Source of the DNA: Okeanomitos corallinicola TIOX110
GTDB lineage: Bacteria > Cyanobacteriota > Cyanobacteriia > Cyanobacteriales > Nostocaceae
Length of the DNA: 64,000 bases
Assembly: GCF_038050375.1 (NCBI RefSeq)
Contig: NZ_CP150886.1
Span: 2,087,318-2,151,317 of the forward strand
Direction of reading: 5' to 3'
In this document: one piece after another, positions 37,702 through 45,607 of the stretch
Position numbering within the stretch: the first letter of the stretch is position 1
Layout: each line of letters starts with the position of its first letter
Notes under the pieces: model-generated
Told to the model about the DNA's origin: nothing
Database searches by the model: none
Seen by the model: the letters and a program-made list of their open reading frames with translations, nothing else
Made by a program: the position numbers and the translations under genes

Positions 37702-38712
37702 ATGATCATTTGGCAACCAGGACAAGAAATCAACAACGGTAGATTTATCATTCAAGGTGAGGCTTTAGGTATTGGTGGTTTTGGTATTACCTACAAAGCA
37801 TTAGAACCCAGCACTGGTAAATTATACGCTATCAAAACCCTCAACTCAACCATGCAACGAAGGGAAGATTTTACAGAACAACAGGTTAAGTTTATTAACG
37901 AAGCATTGACAATTAAAGGTTTTGATCATAGACACATTCTCAAAGTTTATGAAGTCATCCAAGAAGGTCAACTTTTTGGGGTGGTGATGGAATTTATTGA
38001 TGGGGTGACTTTATTTAACTATGTCCAAAAAAACGGACAATTATCAGAACAAGAAGCATTATTATATATAAATCAAATTGGTCAAGCGTTGGAGTATATT
38101 CATAAAAAAAGACAGTTACACCGAGATATTAAACCATCAAATATTCTGTTACGAGAAAATCAACAAGAAGCGGTTTTAATAGACTTTGGTTTAACTCGCA
38201 GTCTTGCTACTAAAAGCATGACAAACTCCCTCACAGAAGGTTATGCACCTATTGAACAATATAGAAGAAAGGGTAATTTTGGTTCTCACAGTGATGTTTA
38301 TGCTTTAGCTGCAACTTTATATTATCTCTTAACTGCTGATGGATTGAAAAAAGAGGGAGAAATTTGTCCAGTACCAGCAACAAACCGGAAATATGAAGAT
38401 GAACCTTTACCAGAACCTAAACATTATAATTCTCGCATTAGTCAGAGGGTGAATGATGCTATTTTGCAGGGAATGGAAATAGAACCGGAACAACGTACTG
38501 CAACGGTTTTTAAGTTTCGGGAAAATTTGGGTTTGGTTGTTCAACCTGTAACACCACCTATTCCTACACCTCAACCACAACAACAACAAAATATTTCTAC
38601 ACCTCCACCACCTCCACCTCAAACTGTGCGTTTACCGCAACCTGAAAATTCTTCTTCTTTTGTATCTAAGATGAAGGAAATTTTCATTCCTCAAGGATGT
38701 ACAGGATGGTAA
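37702..38712 (+). CDS. Serine/threonine protein kinase (Hanks type), repeat-truncated C-terminus
   Basis: 336 aa from ATG 37702 (a TTG at 37687 is the alternative). The kinase domain spans about 15-280: glycine loop GIGGFGITYKA, Lys in YAIKTL, catalytic LHRDIKPSNILL, DFG in LIDFGLTRS and activation region EGYAPIEQY. It is complete and should be active. A Pro/Gln-rich linker follows, and then the protein stops after MKEIFIPQGCTGW. The last codons lie in sequence (AAGGATGTACAGGATGG) related to the inverted dispersed repeat. A longer original C-terminus, such as a membrane segment plus sensor, may have been lost. No substrate is evident. Confidence 0.9.
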   Translation: MIIWQPGQEINNGRFIIQGEALGIGGFGITYKALEPSTGKLYAIKTLNSTMQRREDFTEQQVKFINEALTIKGFDHRHILKVYEVIQEGQLFGVVMEFIDGVTLFNYVQKNGQLSEQEALLYINQIGQALEYIHKKRQLHRDIKPSNILLRENQQEAVLIDFGLTRSLATKSMTNSLTEGYAPIEQYRRKGNFGSHSDVYALAATLYYLLTADGLKKEGEICPVPATNRKYEDEPLPEPKHYNSRISQRVNDAILQGMEIEPEQRTATVFKFRENLGLVVQPVTPPIPTPQPQQQQNISTPPPPPPQTVRLPQPENSSSFVSKMKEIFIPQGCTGW

Positions 38713-38764
38713 TTTTTAGATGGTTTAAATAATGCAAAAACCATCATCAATAACATCCTCAAAA

Positions 38765-38815
38765 AATCCCCAACTTCCCAACAAAAAATCATTCAATAAC
38801 ATCCTGAAAATTCTC
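38765..38815. repeat. 50-bp repeat flanking the Uma2 gene, left copy
   Basis: AATCCCCAACTTCCCAACAA... then CATTCAATAACATCCTGAAA. It matches 39731-39780 with few differences, so the pair brackets the Uma2 gene at 38841-39479. Confidence 0.8.
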
Positions 38816-38840
38816 AGTAATTTTATATTATATAAACCTT

Positions 38841-39479
38841 TTAAAAATGCTGTCTTACCCAATTTCTAAACTCTTTAATTGTCCCATTTCTACCGATAAT
38901 TTTACTTTTTTCTAAATATTCAGGAATAACTTCTATTAATGGTAAATTAGGAAAATTTAAACTTGACTGAGATTCGATATAACGATCATTTTCTAATATA
39001 TTAATATTCAACTTACCATTTTCAAAACGCCAGACTTCAGGAACTTTTAACCCTTGATATATATTCAAATGAGTGCGAGAAGTAATATCAATTTCTAAGG
39101 CTAAATCTGGTGGCGGATCAATAGTTAAGTCTATTCGTTTTTTACCCCTAATTAAAGGTTCATTTTTGATATAAAAACATTGTTCTGGTTCGATACCTTG
39201 CGCTATAAATTGATTTTTAAATGTGGTAGAACCTAAACATCTAAATTCAATATCTAATTCCTCTAATAATGCTTTAAATAAATCACTAATAATTTCTTTA
39301 TTATCTTCATGTTCTGGTAATGGAGTCATAATTTCTAAGATTCCTTGATCATAAGCAATTCGCGCAGCACGATGTTCTCCTAATTCTTCGAGAATGGTTT
39401 CTAATTCTACCCAAGTGACATTTTTTAATATTACTGTTTGTCCTGGAGGTACATGAATACGCTTTAATTCTAATAACAT
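38841..39479 (-). CDS. Uma2-family (DUF820) endonuclease-fold protein
   Basis: 212 aa. Uma2 core: VTWVELETILEELGEHRAARIAYDQGILEIMTPLPEHE, then IDLTIDPPPDLALEIDITSRTHLN with the PD and E-x-D elements, and LKVPEVWRFENGKLNI. It ends NWVRQHF. Intact. It belongs to a different Uma2 subgroup from the gene at 9881. It is bracketed by direct copies of a 50-bp dispersed repeat. Confidence 0.92.
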   Translation of the reverse strand: MLLELKRIHVPPGQTVILKNVTWVELETILEELGEHRAARIAYDQGILEIMTPLPEHEDNKEIISDLFKALLEELDIEFRCLGSTTFKNQFIAQGIEPEQCFYIKNEPLIRGKKRIDLTIDPPPDLALEIDITSRTHLNIYQGLKVPEVWRFENGKLNINILENDRYIESQSSLNFPNLPLIEVIPEYLEKSKIIGRNGTIKEFRNWVRQHF

Positions 39480-39867
39480 TATCTTGAGTCCTAATAATGT
39501 TTAGTACATTTAATATAATATCATTTTTGTATATTATTTACAAAGTTTTTCGACTACTAATAAATATACCTCTTGGTTTTTCGGTTTTCGGAATATCCAT
39601 AACCAGGGAATAAATTCCCTGTCTCAAAGCTAAAGTCGGTTTTAACCGACTCTTATTCTGGTTGAATTTCCAAATCACAATAACATCCTGCAAATCCTCA
39701 AATCCTGGACATCCTGATTCAGACAAATAAAATCCCCAACTCCCAAAAAACAATCATTCAATCACATCCTGAAAATCCTCCCATCCTGGATATCCTGATT
39801 CAGAAATTTTCCCCCAATTACACCAAGATCATGTATAATATTCAACATTCTATAAAAATTATCCAAT
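39480..39867. other. Repeat-filled intergenic region
   Basis: 388 bases made largely of repeats. They are hairpin CAGGGAATAAATTCCCTG (39604-39621), hairpin AGTCGGTTTTAACCGACT (39634-39651), an ACATCCTGCAAATCC repeat (39682-39727), a 50-bp repeat (39731-39780) overlapping a further ACATCCTG copy (39763-39807). No gene is supported. Confidence 0.85.
39731..39780. repeat. 50-bp repeat flanking the Uma2 gene, right copy
   Basis: AATCCCCAACTCCCAAAAAA... then CATTCAATCACATCCTGAAA. Direct-orientation partner of 38765-38815. Confidence 0.8.
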
Positions 39868-41247
39868 ATGCAATCTACTATCACCCTGACAATTACCACA
39901 GGTAAACTCTCAGGAAAACAATATATATTCGACAGTCGCACCACTTGTTTAATTGGTAGAAATGATGATTGTTATTTATCCATTCCCTGTGAGATTGACA
40001 GAAAAGTTTCCCGTTATCATTGTTTATTAGATATCAATCCCCCAGAAATAAAAATTAAAGATTTAGGCAGTTTAAACGGTACTTATCTTAATAATCAAAA
40101 AATTGGTAGTAGAGAACCTCACCACACAGCGGAAGAAGCCAAAAAATTAAACTTTCCTGAATATGATTTACAAAATCAAGATAAAATTACCATAGGTGAT
40201 ATTGTTTTCCAAGTTAATATTCAAATTCCCCAACCACAACCAGCTAATCAACCTCCTAATATTAAAACCCCTGATATTAAAACTCCTGGTTTTATCCAAC
40301 CACCCCAACCAAAAACTAAAACAAAACTTTTTGATGTCATCCAAAATTTAATCAAATTAGCTATAGGTGGAAACAAGGAATTAAAAGTTTTACGCAATTA
40401 TCAAATTATTCAATCTATTCGTAAAGGTGGTTTTGGTGAAGTTTATTTAGCGCAAAATTCCCAAACTGGTGCAAAAGTAGCATTAAAAGTCATGTTACCA
40501 GAAGTTGCCCAGGATGAAAATAATGTGAAGATGTTTCTCAGGGAAATTGATAATCTCAAAGCTTTAAATCATTTCCATGTTGTGAAATTATTAGATGCTG
40601 ATTATGCAGAAAATATGTTTTTTCTGGTGATGGAATATTACGAAGCTGGAAATGTTGATGATTTAATGAAACAATTAGGGGGAAAATTACCTGTAGATAT
40701 GGCGTTAGGAATTATTCTCCAAGTTTTAGATGGTTTAATTTACACCCATAATGTAGAAATTCCCTATGTAAAATTAGCTGATGGTGGTTATAAATCAGGT
40801 AAAGGTTTAGTTCACCGGGATTTAAAACCTCATAATATTTTTCTCTGTAATATTAATGGTAAATTAACTGCAAAAATTGGTGATTATGGTTTAGCGAAAT
40901 CTTTTGATTTAGCTGGTTTAACTGGACAAACTTTAACAAAAACTATCGGAGGTACACCTGGTTTTATTCCCCGTCAACAGGTATTAAAATATAGAAAATC
41001 TCAACCCGCTGTTGATGTTTGGGCAAGTGCAGCTTGTTTATATAATATGTTAACGGGATATGTTCCCCGCAATTTTACTGGTGATACGTTTATGGATATT
41101 TTAGAAAATGACCCTGTACCCATTTTAGAACGTAATGCTAATATTCCTCAAAAGTTAGCCGAGGTGATAGATTTAGCTTTAATTGAAAAACCACAGATTT
41201 ATTTTCAAAATGCTACACAGTTAAAGCAAGTATTGAAAAATATTTAA
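39868..41247 (+). CDS. FHA-domain serine/threonine protein kinase
   Basis: 459 aa. An N-terminal FHA domain (about 8-110) has CLIGRNDDC, VSRYHC and LGSLNGTYL, the phosphothreonine-binding residues R, S-x-x-H and N. A Pro-rich linker (120-150) leads to a kinase domain (about 175-455): IRKGGFGEVYLA, VALKVM, LVHRDLKPHNIFL, and DYG (IGDYGLAKS) in place of DFG. No membrane segment, so cytoplasmic. The FHA domain suggests binding to its own or a partner's phosphothreonine. It is the second kinase in 4 kb, and both precede the FAD-type subunit and the icfG-like region. Confidence 0.93.
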   Translation: MQSTITLTITTGKLSGKQYIFDSRTTCLIGRNDDCYLSIPCEIDRKVSRYHCLLDINPPEIKIKDLGSLNGTYLNNQKIGSREPHHTAEEAKKLNFPEYDLQNQDKITIGDIVFQVNIQIPQPQPANQPPNIKTPDIKTPGFIQPPQPKTKTKLFDVIQNLIKLAIGGNKELKVLRNYQIIQSIRKGGFGEVYLAQNSQTGAKVALKVMLPEVAQDENNVKMFLREIDNLKALNHFHVVKLLDADYAENMFFLVMEYYEAGNVDDLMKQLGGKLPVDMALGIILQVLDGLIYTHNVEIPYVKLADGGYKSGKGLVHRDLKPHNIFLCNINGKLTAKIGDYGLAKSFDLAGLTGQTLTKTIGGTPGFIPRQQVLKYRKSQPAVDVWASAACLYNMLTGYVPRNFTGDTFMDILENDPVPILERNANIPQKLAEVIDLALIEKPQIYFQNATQLKQVLKNI

Positions 41248-41725
41248 AAGCGTCTGATCAAACAACGATTGTATTTATTATAATGTATATTTTTGCAAAA
41301 AGATAGTTTAAATACTCAGAAGGTACAAGGAAAAAGTTAAAAATTGTTACTTTTCACATTTTCTTTTGTCGGCAAACCTTAAATTTACTGGGATAAAGAT
41401 ATCAACTCAAAAATTTATTTGGAAAAAATCAGGAATAGCACGGAGTAGTCGTGTAGGAGTCCGTAGATTCCTAGTAATTTTACAGAATATAGATTATGAC
41501 ACCATTACATATTTATCAAAAACATGAAGAATGTATAAAATCTAATCATTTTCTTGTATAAGAGTGAGAAATTACAATCTATAGGTTTCCACTAAATTCT
41601 TATCAAAACGCAATACAAAATATTACCCACTGGTAATTAATTTCTAACTCTGATTCAGTCTTGAACAAACTACTCATTGTTCAGAACCGATTTTTAATCA
41701 GCTATAACAAGAGCGAAAATTTATT
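41248..41725. other. Leader region upstream of the second half of the cluster
   Basis: 478 bases with no supportable gene. It presumably carries the promoter for 41726 onward. Apart from an AT-rich character I see no convincing operator. Confidence 0.45.
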
Positions 41726-42586
41726 ATGCTTCCCGTTGAATTTGACTATGCTGCTCCAGATAGCCTGGAAGCAGCAGTAAAATTTCTGAAAGAAAAATCC
41801 GGTGCTGTAGTTTTAGCTGGTAGTCACAGCCTAATTGCAGAAATGAAGCAAGGTCATCTTGCTCCATCCCTACTGGTAGACCTGCATAAAATTACAGAAT
41901 TAAAAGGGATCAATTATGTAGATAAAATCCTGAAGATTAACGCCCTGACTACCTATGGTCAAGTTGTGGCATCCTCAGAAATTCAAACAAATTATCCCGC
42001 TCTAGTTGAAGCCGCCAAAAGCATTGGTGATCCGCAAATTCGTAACCAGCAAGCTATAGGTGATGTTTTTGCCTACCGTGATCTAGCCTGTGATTTCACC
42101 GCAGTTGCCCTGGTACTAGAAGCAACTTTTAGTACCTTAAATGCAGATGGCAGTCATACAGTTGCGGCAGAGCAATTTATTGATCAAGCCTTTGGTAATA
42201 ATTGGCAAACTCAAGAAATAGTTACATCAGTTAACCTACCTGCTTATGTAGCAGGGACTGGCAGTGCTTACCAAGCCTTTAAACACCCAGCTACCGGTTA
42301 TACATTGTGTGGTGTAGCTGCCCTGGTGACAGTTACCAACGGCACAGTCAGCAAATGTCGGGTAGCTGTCACTGGTGCTACTCCCCATGCCATACGCTTA
42401 ACTCAAGTAGAAACAGCTTTGGAAGGGAAAACAGCAACAGCAGAAAACATAGCAGCCGCAGCTAAATTAGCTGGAAACAGTGTAGATAGTATTTTAGGCG
42501 ATCGCTATGCCTCGGAAGAATATCGCCGTCATTTGATGGAGGTAATGAGCAAACGCACCCTCAGTCAAGCCGTGAATAGCAGGTGA
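41726..42586 (+). CDS. FAD-subunit homologue (CoxM/XdhB-like) of the xanthine dehydrogenase family, altered FAD motifs
   Basis: 286 aa, normal length. It follows the CoxM pattern throughout: FDYAAPDSLEAAVKFL, LLVDLHKITELKGI, LTTYGQVVASSEI, AAKSIGDPQIRNQQ, YQAFKHPATGYTLCGVAALV and CRVAVTGATPHAIRL. The two FAD loops are changed. AGGQSL is AGSHSL (31-36), and the usual NRGTIGG-x-AHADPAAD is NQQAIGDVFAYRDLACD (107-123). Flavin binding is therefore doubtful. It is the missing medium subunit for the pair at 24257 and 25464, now 14 kb away on the same strand. A GAGCG site precedes the ATG. Confidence 0.9.
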   Translation: MLPVEFDYAAPDSLEAAVKFLKEKSGAVVLAGSHSLIAEMKQGHLAPSLLVDLHKITELKGINYVDKILKINALTTYGQVVASSEIQTNYPALVEAAKSIGDPQIRNQQAIGDVFAYRDLACDFTAVALVLEATFSTLNADGSHTVAAEQFIDQAFGNNWQTQEIVTSVNLPAYVAGTGSAYQAFKHPATGYTLCGVAALVTVTNGTVSKCRVAVTGATPHAIRLTQVETALEGKTATAENIAAAAKLAGNSVDSILGDRYASEEYRRHLMEVMSKRTLSQAVNSR

Positions 42587-42624
42587 CAGGTAACAGGTAA
42601 CAGGTAACAGGTGACAGGTGACAG
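42580..42624. repeat. Short tandem repeat, AGGTGAC/AGGTAAC 7-bp units
   Basis: Six consecutive 7-mers overlapping the 3' end of the FAD-subunit-like gene, so its stop codon lies within the first unit. Confidence 0.9.
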
Positions 42625-42705
42625 TTTAGTTTTTGTTAATGTCCTCACTTCCTTGTCTCCAGCTATAAAAGGTGCATAGGTTTGCTCACAGGAAAGGGAA
42701 TTTTC

Positions 42706-43689
42706 ATGAAAGCACTGATTTTAGAAAGACCAGGAACTCCAGACACACTCAGACTAGCAGAAATGCCCCAACCCCAACCAGGAGAGGGAGAAGTCAGAGT
42801 CAAAGTCAAAGCAGTGGGCTTAAACCCAGCAGATTATCAATTCATGGCAACTGGCTTTCCTCAGTGGAATTATCCCTTTATTCCCGGCATGGACGTAGCA
42901 GGAACAATAGACGCTCTGGGTAAAAATGTTACAAACTGGTCAATAGGCGATCGCATCTATTATCATGGCAACTTTACCCAACCAGGAGGCTTCGCCGAAT
43001 TTGCCATTACCACCGCCGACACCATCGCTCCCATTCCCGAAGGCGTATCTTTTACAACAGCAGCAGCTTTACCCTGTGCCAGCTTTACCGCCTACCAAGT
43101 TCTCTATCACAAACTACACATCCAACCAGATCAAACCATCCTCATCCACGGAGGAGCAGGAGGAGTAGGTGGTTTTGCCATCCAATTAGCAGCAAGAACA
43201 GGACTACAAATCATTTCCACCTGTTCCACCCAAAACATAGAATGGGTAAGGCATTTGGGCGCAACAGAAATTATAGATTACACCAGGGAAAATGTCCCTG
43301 AGAGAGTCAGAGAAATTACCCAAGGTCGGGGAGTTGATGCCATCATTGATACAGTCAGTTCCGCCAGTGCCACCACCGGACTAGAATTATTAGCTTATGG
43401 TGGTAGCATTGCCTGTGTAGCTGAACTACCAGACTTGAGTAAAATGCAATCCTTTGGTAAAGCAATTTCTGTCCATGATATTGCACTAGGAATGGTTTAT
43501 TTATTAGGGGATAAAAAAGCCCAAATGCAATTAGCAGAAATTGGTAAAGCCATAGGAAAATTAGTTGCTGATCAACAAATAAATCCCCTCCTAGAAAAAA
43601 TAATTTCCTTAACAGAAATACCTCAAGCATTAGAACATCTTGCTGGTCGTCATGGTCGAGGAAAAATAGTAGCTCAAATAGAAGATTAA
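42706..43689 (+). CDS. Zinc-type/quinone-oxidoreductase-like medium-chain dehydrogenase
   Basis: 327 aa from ATG 42706 with a GGAAAGGGA ribosome site. MDR fold: N-terminal GroES-like part (MKALILERPGTPDTLRLAEMPQP, KAVGLNPADYQFMATG) and NADP Rossmann domain with HGGAGGVGGFAIQLA. It lacks the structural zinc cysteines and fits the QOR subgroup, which reduces quinones or alpha,beta-unsaturated carbonyls with NADPH. It ends GRHGRGKIVAQIED. It lies between the FAD-type subunit and the DJ-1/VOC genes, all carbonyl-handling families. Confidence 0.92.
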   Translation: MKALILERPGTPDTLRLAEMPQPQPGEGEVRVKVKAVGLNPADYQFMATGFPQWNYPFIPGMDVAGTIDALGKNVTNWSIGDRIYYHGNFTQPGGFAEFAITTADTIAPIPEGVSFTTAAALPCASFTAYQVLYHKLHIQPDQTILIHGGAGGVGGFAIQLAARTGLQIISTCSTQNIEWVRHLGATEIIDYTRENVPERVREITQGRGVDAIIDTVSSASATTGLELLAYGGSIACVAELPDLSKMQSFGKAISVHDIALGMVYLLGDKKAQMQLAEIGKAIGKLVADQQINPLLEKIISLTEIPQALEHLAGRHGRGKIVAQIED

Positions 43690-43703
43690 GGTAAGTGAAG
43701 AAT

Positions 43704-44273
43704 ATGAAACTAAAAGGAAAAAAAATTGGTATCCTGATTGAGAGCGACTTTTATGAACACGAAATTTGGTATTACAATTATCGCTTTCCCGAAGAAGGAG
43801 CAGAACTACATTTCTTGAGTCGGTTGTGGGGACAACCATATTTAACATTTAAAGGTCATGAATATCATGCACCCTTTGAATGTCATAAAAGTTTTGAAAC
43901 AATAGACGACGCAGAACTCAAAACCTACGACGCTATTATTGTTCCTTCCGCCATGGTATCTGACCGCCTCCGGTACACAGAAGACGTTACCAAACCATCC
44001 CCAGCGGTAGAATTTCTCAAACGCGCATTTGCTGAAAAAAATATCCTTAAAGGCATAATTTGTCATGGAATGTGGTTAGTTTCACCCGCACCAGAATTAG
44101 TTAAAGGTCGTCCCGTTACCTGTCACAATAACCTTTATAGTGATGTAGTGAACATGGGAGCTATTTACACTAACGAAGATGTAGTATTAGATGGTGATTT
44201 AGTCACAGGACGTAGTGGTGGTCATGCCCATTTATTTGCTAAAAAAATTATTGAAATATTAGCAGAACGTTAA
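43704..44273 (+). CDS. PfpI/DJ-1-family protein (short form)
   Basis: 189 aa from ATG 43704 (GTG 43695 possible). KKIGILIESDFYEHEIWYYNYRF has the conserved Glu near residue 13. YDAIIVPSAMVSDRLRY follows, then the nucleophile elbow GIICHGMWLVSPAPELVKGR with the PfpI-type C-H-G triad start. The C-terminus is VTGRSGGHAHLFAKKIIEIL. Family members include deglycase/glyoxalase III-like enzymes and proteases; which applies here is unknown. It begins 14 bases after the MDR gene, so same operon. The Synechocystis icfG neighbourhood also carries a DJ-1-like gene (recalled). Confidence 0.92.
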   Translation: MKLKGKKIGILIESDFYEHEIWYYNYRFPEEGAELHFLSRLWGQPYLTFKGHEYHAPFECHKSFETIDDAELKTYDAIIVPSAMVSDRLRYTEDVTKPSPAVEFLKRAFAEKNILKGIICHGMWLVSPAPELVKGRPVTCHNNLYSDVVNMGAIYTNEDVVLDGDLVTGRSGGHAHLFAKKIIEILAER

Positions 44274-44307
44274 CAAAAATCAAGGTTAAACAAGGTTAAA
44301 AACAGTC

Positions 44308-44742
44308 ATGGGTTTACAAATTTTTTCTCAAGTTGCACTCACCTGTAAAGATCCAATTGCCACCGAAAAATTCTATAGTAAATACTTTGGTTTTAAACGC
44401 GCTCGCGTTGCCAAACTACCCGATGGCAACCAGATAGTATTTATCAAAATGGAAGACTGCGCCTTCTATTTAGAAATATTTAAAGCCACAGAAGAATCAC
44501 CCATAGCACCACCAACCAACGACGGCTATAACTTCCCCAGTGTCAGACAACTAGCATTTAAAGTTGATAGCGTAGATGCAAAATTGGCAGAAATGGGAGA
44601 TGATGCCAAAATTACCCTTGGACCCCTTAATTTTGATGACTTTATTCCTGGATGGCGAACAGTTTGGTTAGCAGATCCAGACGGTAACATAGTTGAAATT
44701 AGCCAAGGATTTGTAGACGAAGAAAATCCTCCTGCATTGTAA
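44308..44742 (+). CDS. VOC (glyoxalase/dioxygenase fold) protein with Gln in place of metal His
   Basis: 144 aa, two beta-alpha-beta-beta-beta modules. Metal positions in VOC enzymes are usually H/Q, E, H, E. Here they read Q8 (FSQVALTC), E56 (FYLEIF), Q81 (VRQLAFKV) and E130 (NIVEISQG). Human glyoxalase I also uses Gln at the first site, but Gln at the third is unusual, so metal binding may be weak or altered. Other family marks are KDPIATEKFYSKYFGFKRAR and VWLADPDGNIVEI. It follows the DJ-1 gene by 34 bases, suggesting linked alpha-oxoaldehyde or related carbonyl chemistry (inference). Confidence 0.9.
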   Translation: MGLQIFSQVALTCKDPIATEKFYSKYFGFKRARVAKLPDGNQIVFIKMEDCAFYLEIFKATEESPIAPPTNDGYNFPSVRQLAFKVDSVDAKLAEMGDDAKITLGPLNFDDFIPGWRTVWLADPDGNIVEISQGFVDEENPPAL

Positions 44743-44867
44743 TATTTGAGGTTAACTAATTTACAAATACTGATTTTTTATGAGGATCAAATCATCAAGA
44801 CGCTATCCAAGGTATGTTATGTCATACTGACCCAAAAATAGAATCAAGACTCAGGAGATAACTACCA

Positions 44868-45542
44868 ATGTCTAATGAAGACAAAACTGTAACAGAAGAA
44901 AAACCAGTCGCCGCTTTTCATGGCAATGAGCGCATCTTAGCTCTGAGTGATGGTGTTTTTGCTATTGTAATTACCTTACTGGTACTAGAAATTAAAGTCC
45001 CAGAAATTGCATCGGATTTAGTAGCAAAAGAACTACCTCATGCAGTCATGGAATTAGTGCCGAAAATGATCGCTCATGCCATCAGTTTTGTAGTCTTAGG
45101 CATTTATTGGATCAGTCATCATAACACCTTCATGCACATTAAACGTCATGACAGAGTTTTATTGTGGCTTAACATCCTGTTCCTGATGTGCGTTGCTTCC
45201 ATGCCATTTCCCACCGGGTTACTCAGCGAATATCCAAATCAACAAATTTCAGTCATTGCCTATGCTTTACCCCTAGTATTGGCAGGTGTATCTATGGATG
45301 TGATGTGGTGGTATGCCTCCACTCATAATCTATTAGATGAACATCAAAACGATAAGAACTTTATAGCATTTGTACATCGCCGTAATTTAATTGCACCCAT
45401 AGCTTATTTATTTGCCATAGGTGTATCTTTTATCAGCCTGACATTAGCAAAATTCGTGTTTATTGTGGTGGCATTATATTACATTTTGCCAAATCCTTTA
45501 GATCGCAAACGTCATCAATTATCTCGTCGTTTGGATCGGTAG
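44868..45542 (+). CDS. TMEM175/DUF1211-family potassium-channel-like membrane protein
   Basis: 224 aa with about six transmembrane helices. The first helix carries the family signature RILALSDGVFAIVITLLVLEI, matching R-x3-FSD-x-VFAI of bacterial TMEM175 channels, with Leu for Phe. IYWISHHNTF and a basic C-terminus (RKRHQLSRRLDR) follow. Bacterial TMEM175 forms tetrameric potassium-permeable channels. It has AGGAG upstream. It lies between the VOC and AGE genes; a role in ion balance during the response governed by this locus is only a guess. Confidence 0.9.
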   Translation: MSNEDKTVTEEKPVAAFHGNERILALSDGVFAIVITLLVLEIKVPEIASDLVAKELPHAVMELVPKMIAHAISFVVLGIYWISHHNTFMHIKRHDRVLLWLNILFLMCVASMPFPTGLLSEYPNQQISVIAYALPLVLAGVSMDVMWWYASTHNLLDEHQNDKNFIAFVHRRNLIAPIAYLFAIGVSFISLTLAKFVFIVVALYYILPNPLDRKRHQLSRRLDR

Positions 45543-45607
45543 ATTAAACACTAAAAAATTCAGTCCAGTTACATTTCACAATCACTTGATATCTGGAGAA
45601 AAATAAC

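Noticed and set aside
42672-43168. Short + strand ORFs overlapping the MDR gene
   Set aside because: They are alternative-frame shadows without ribosome sites or family features.
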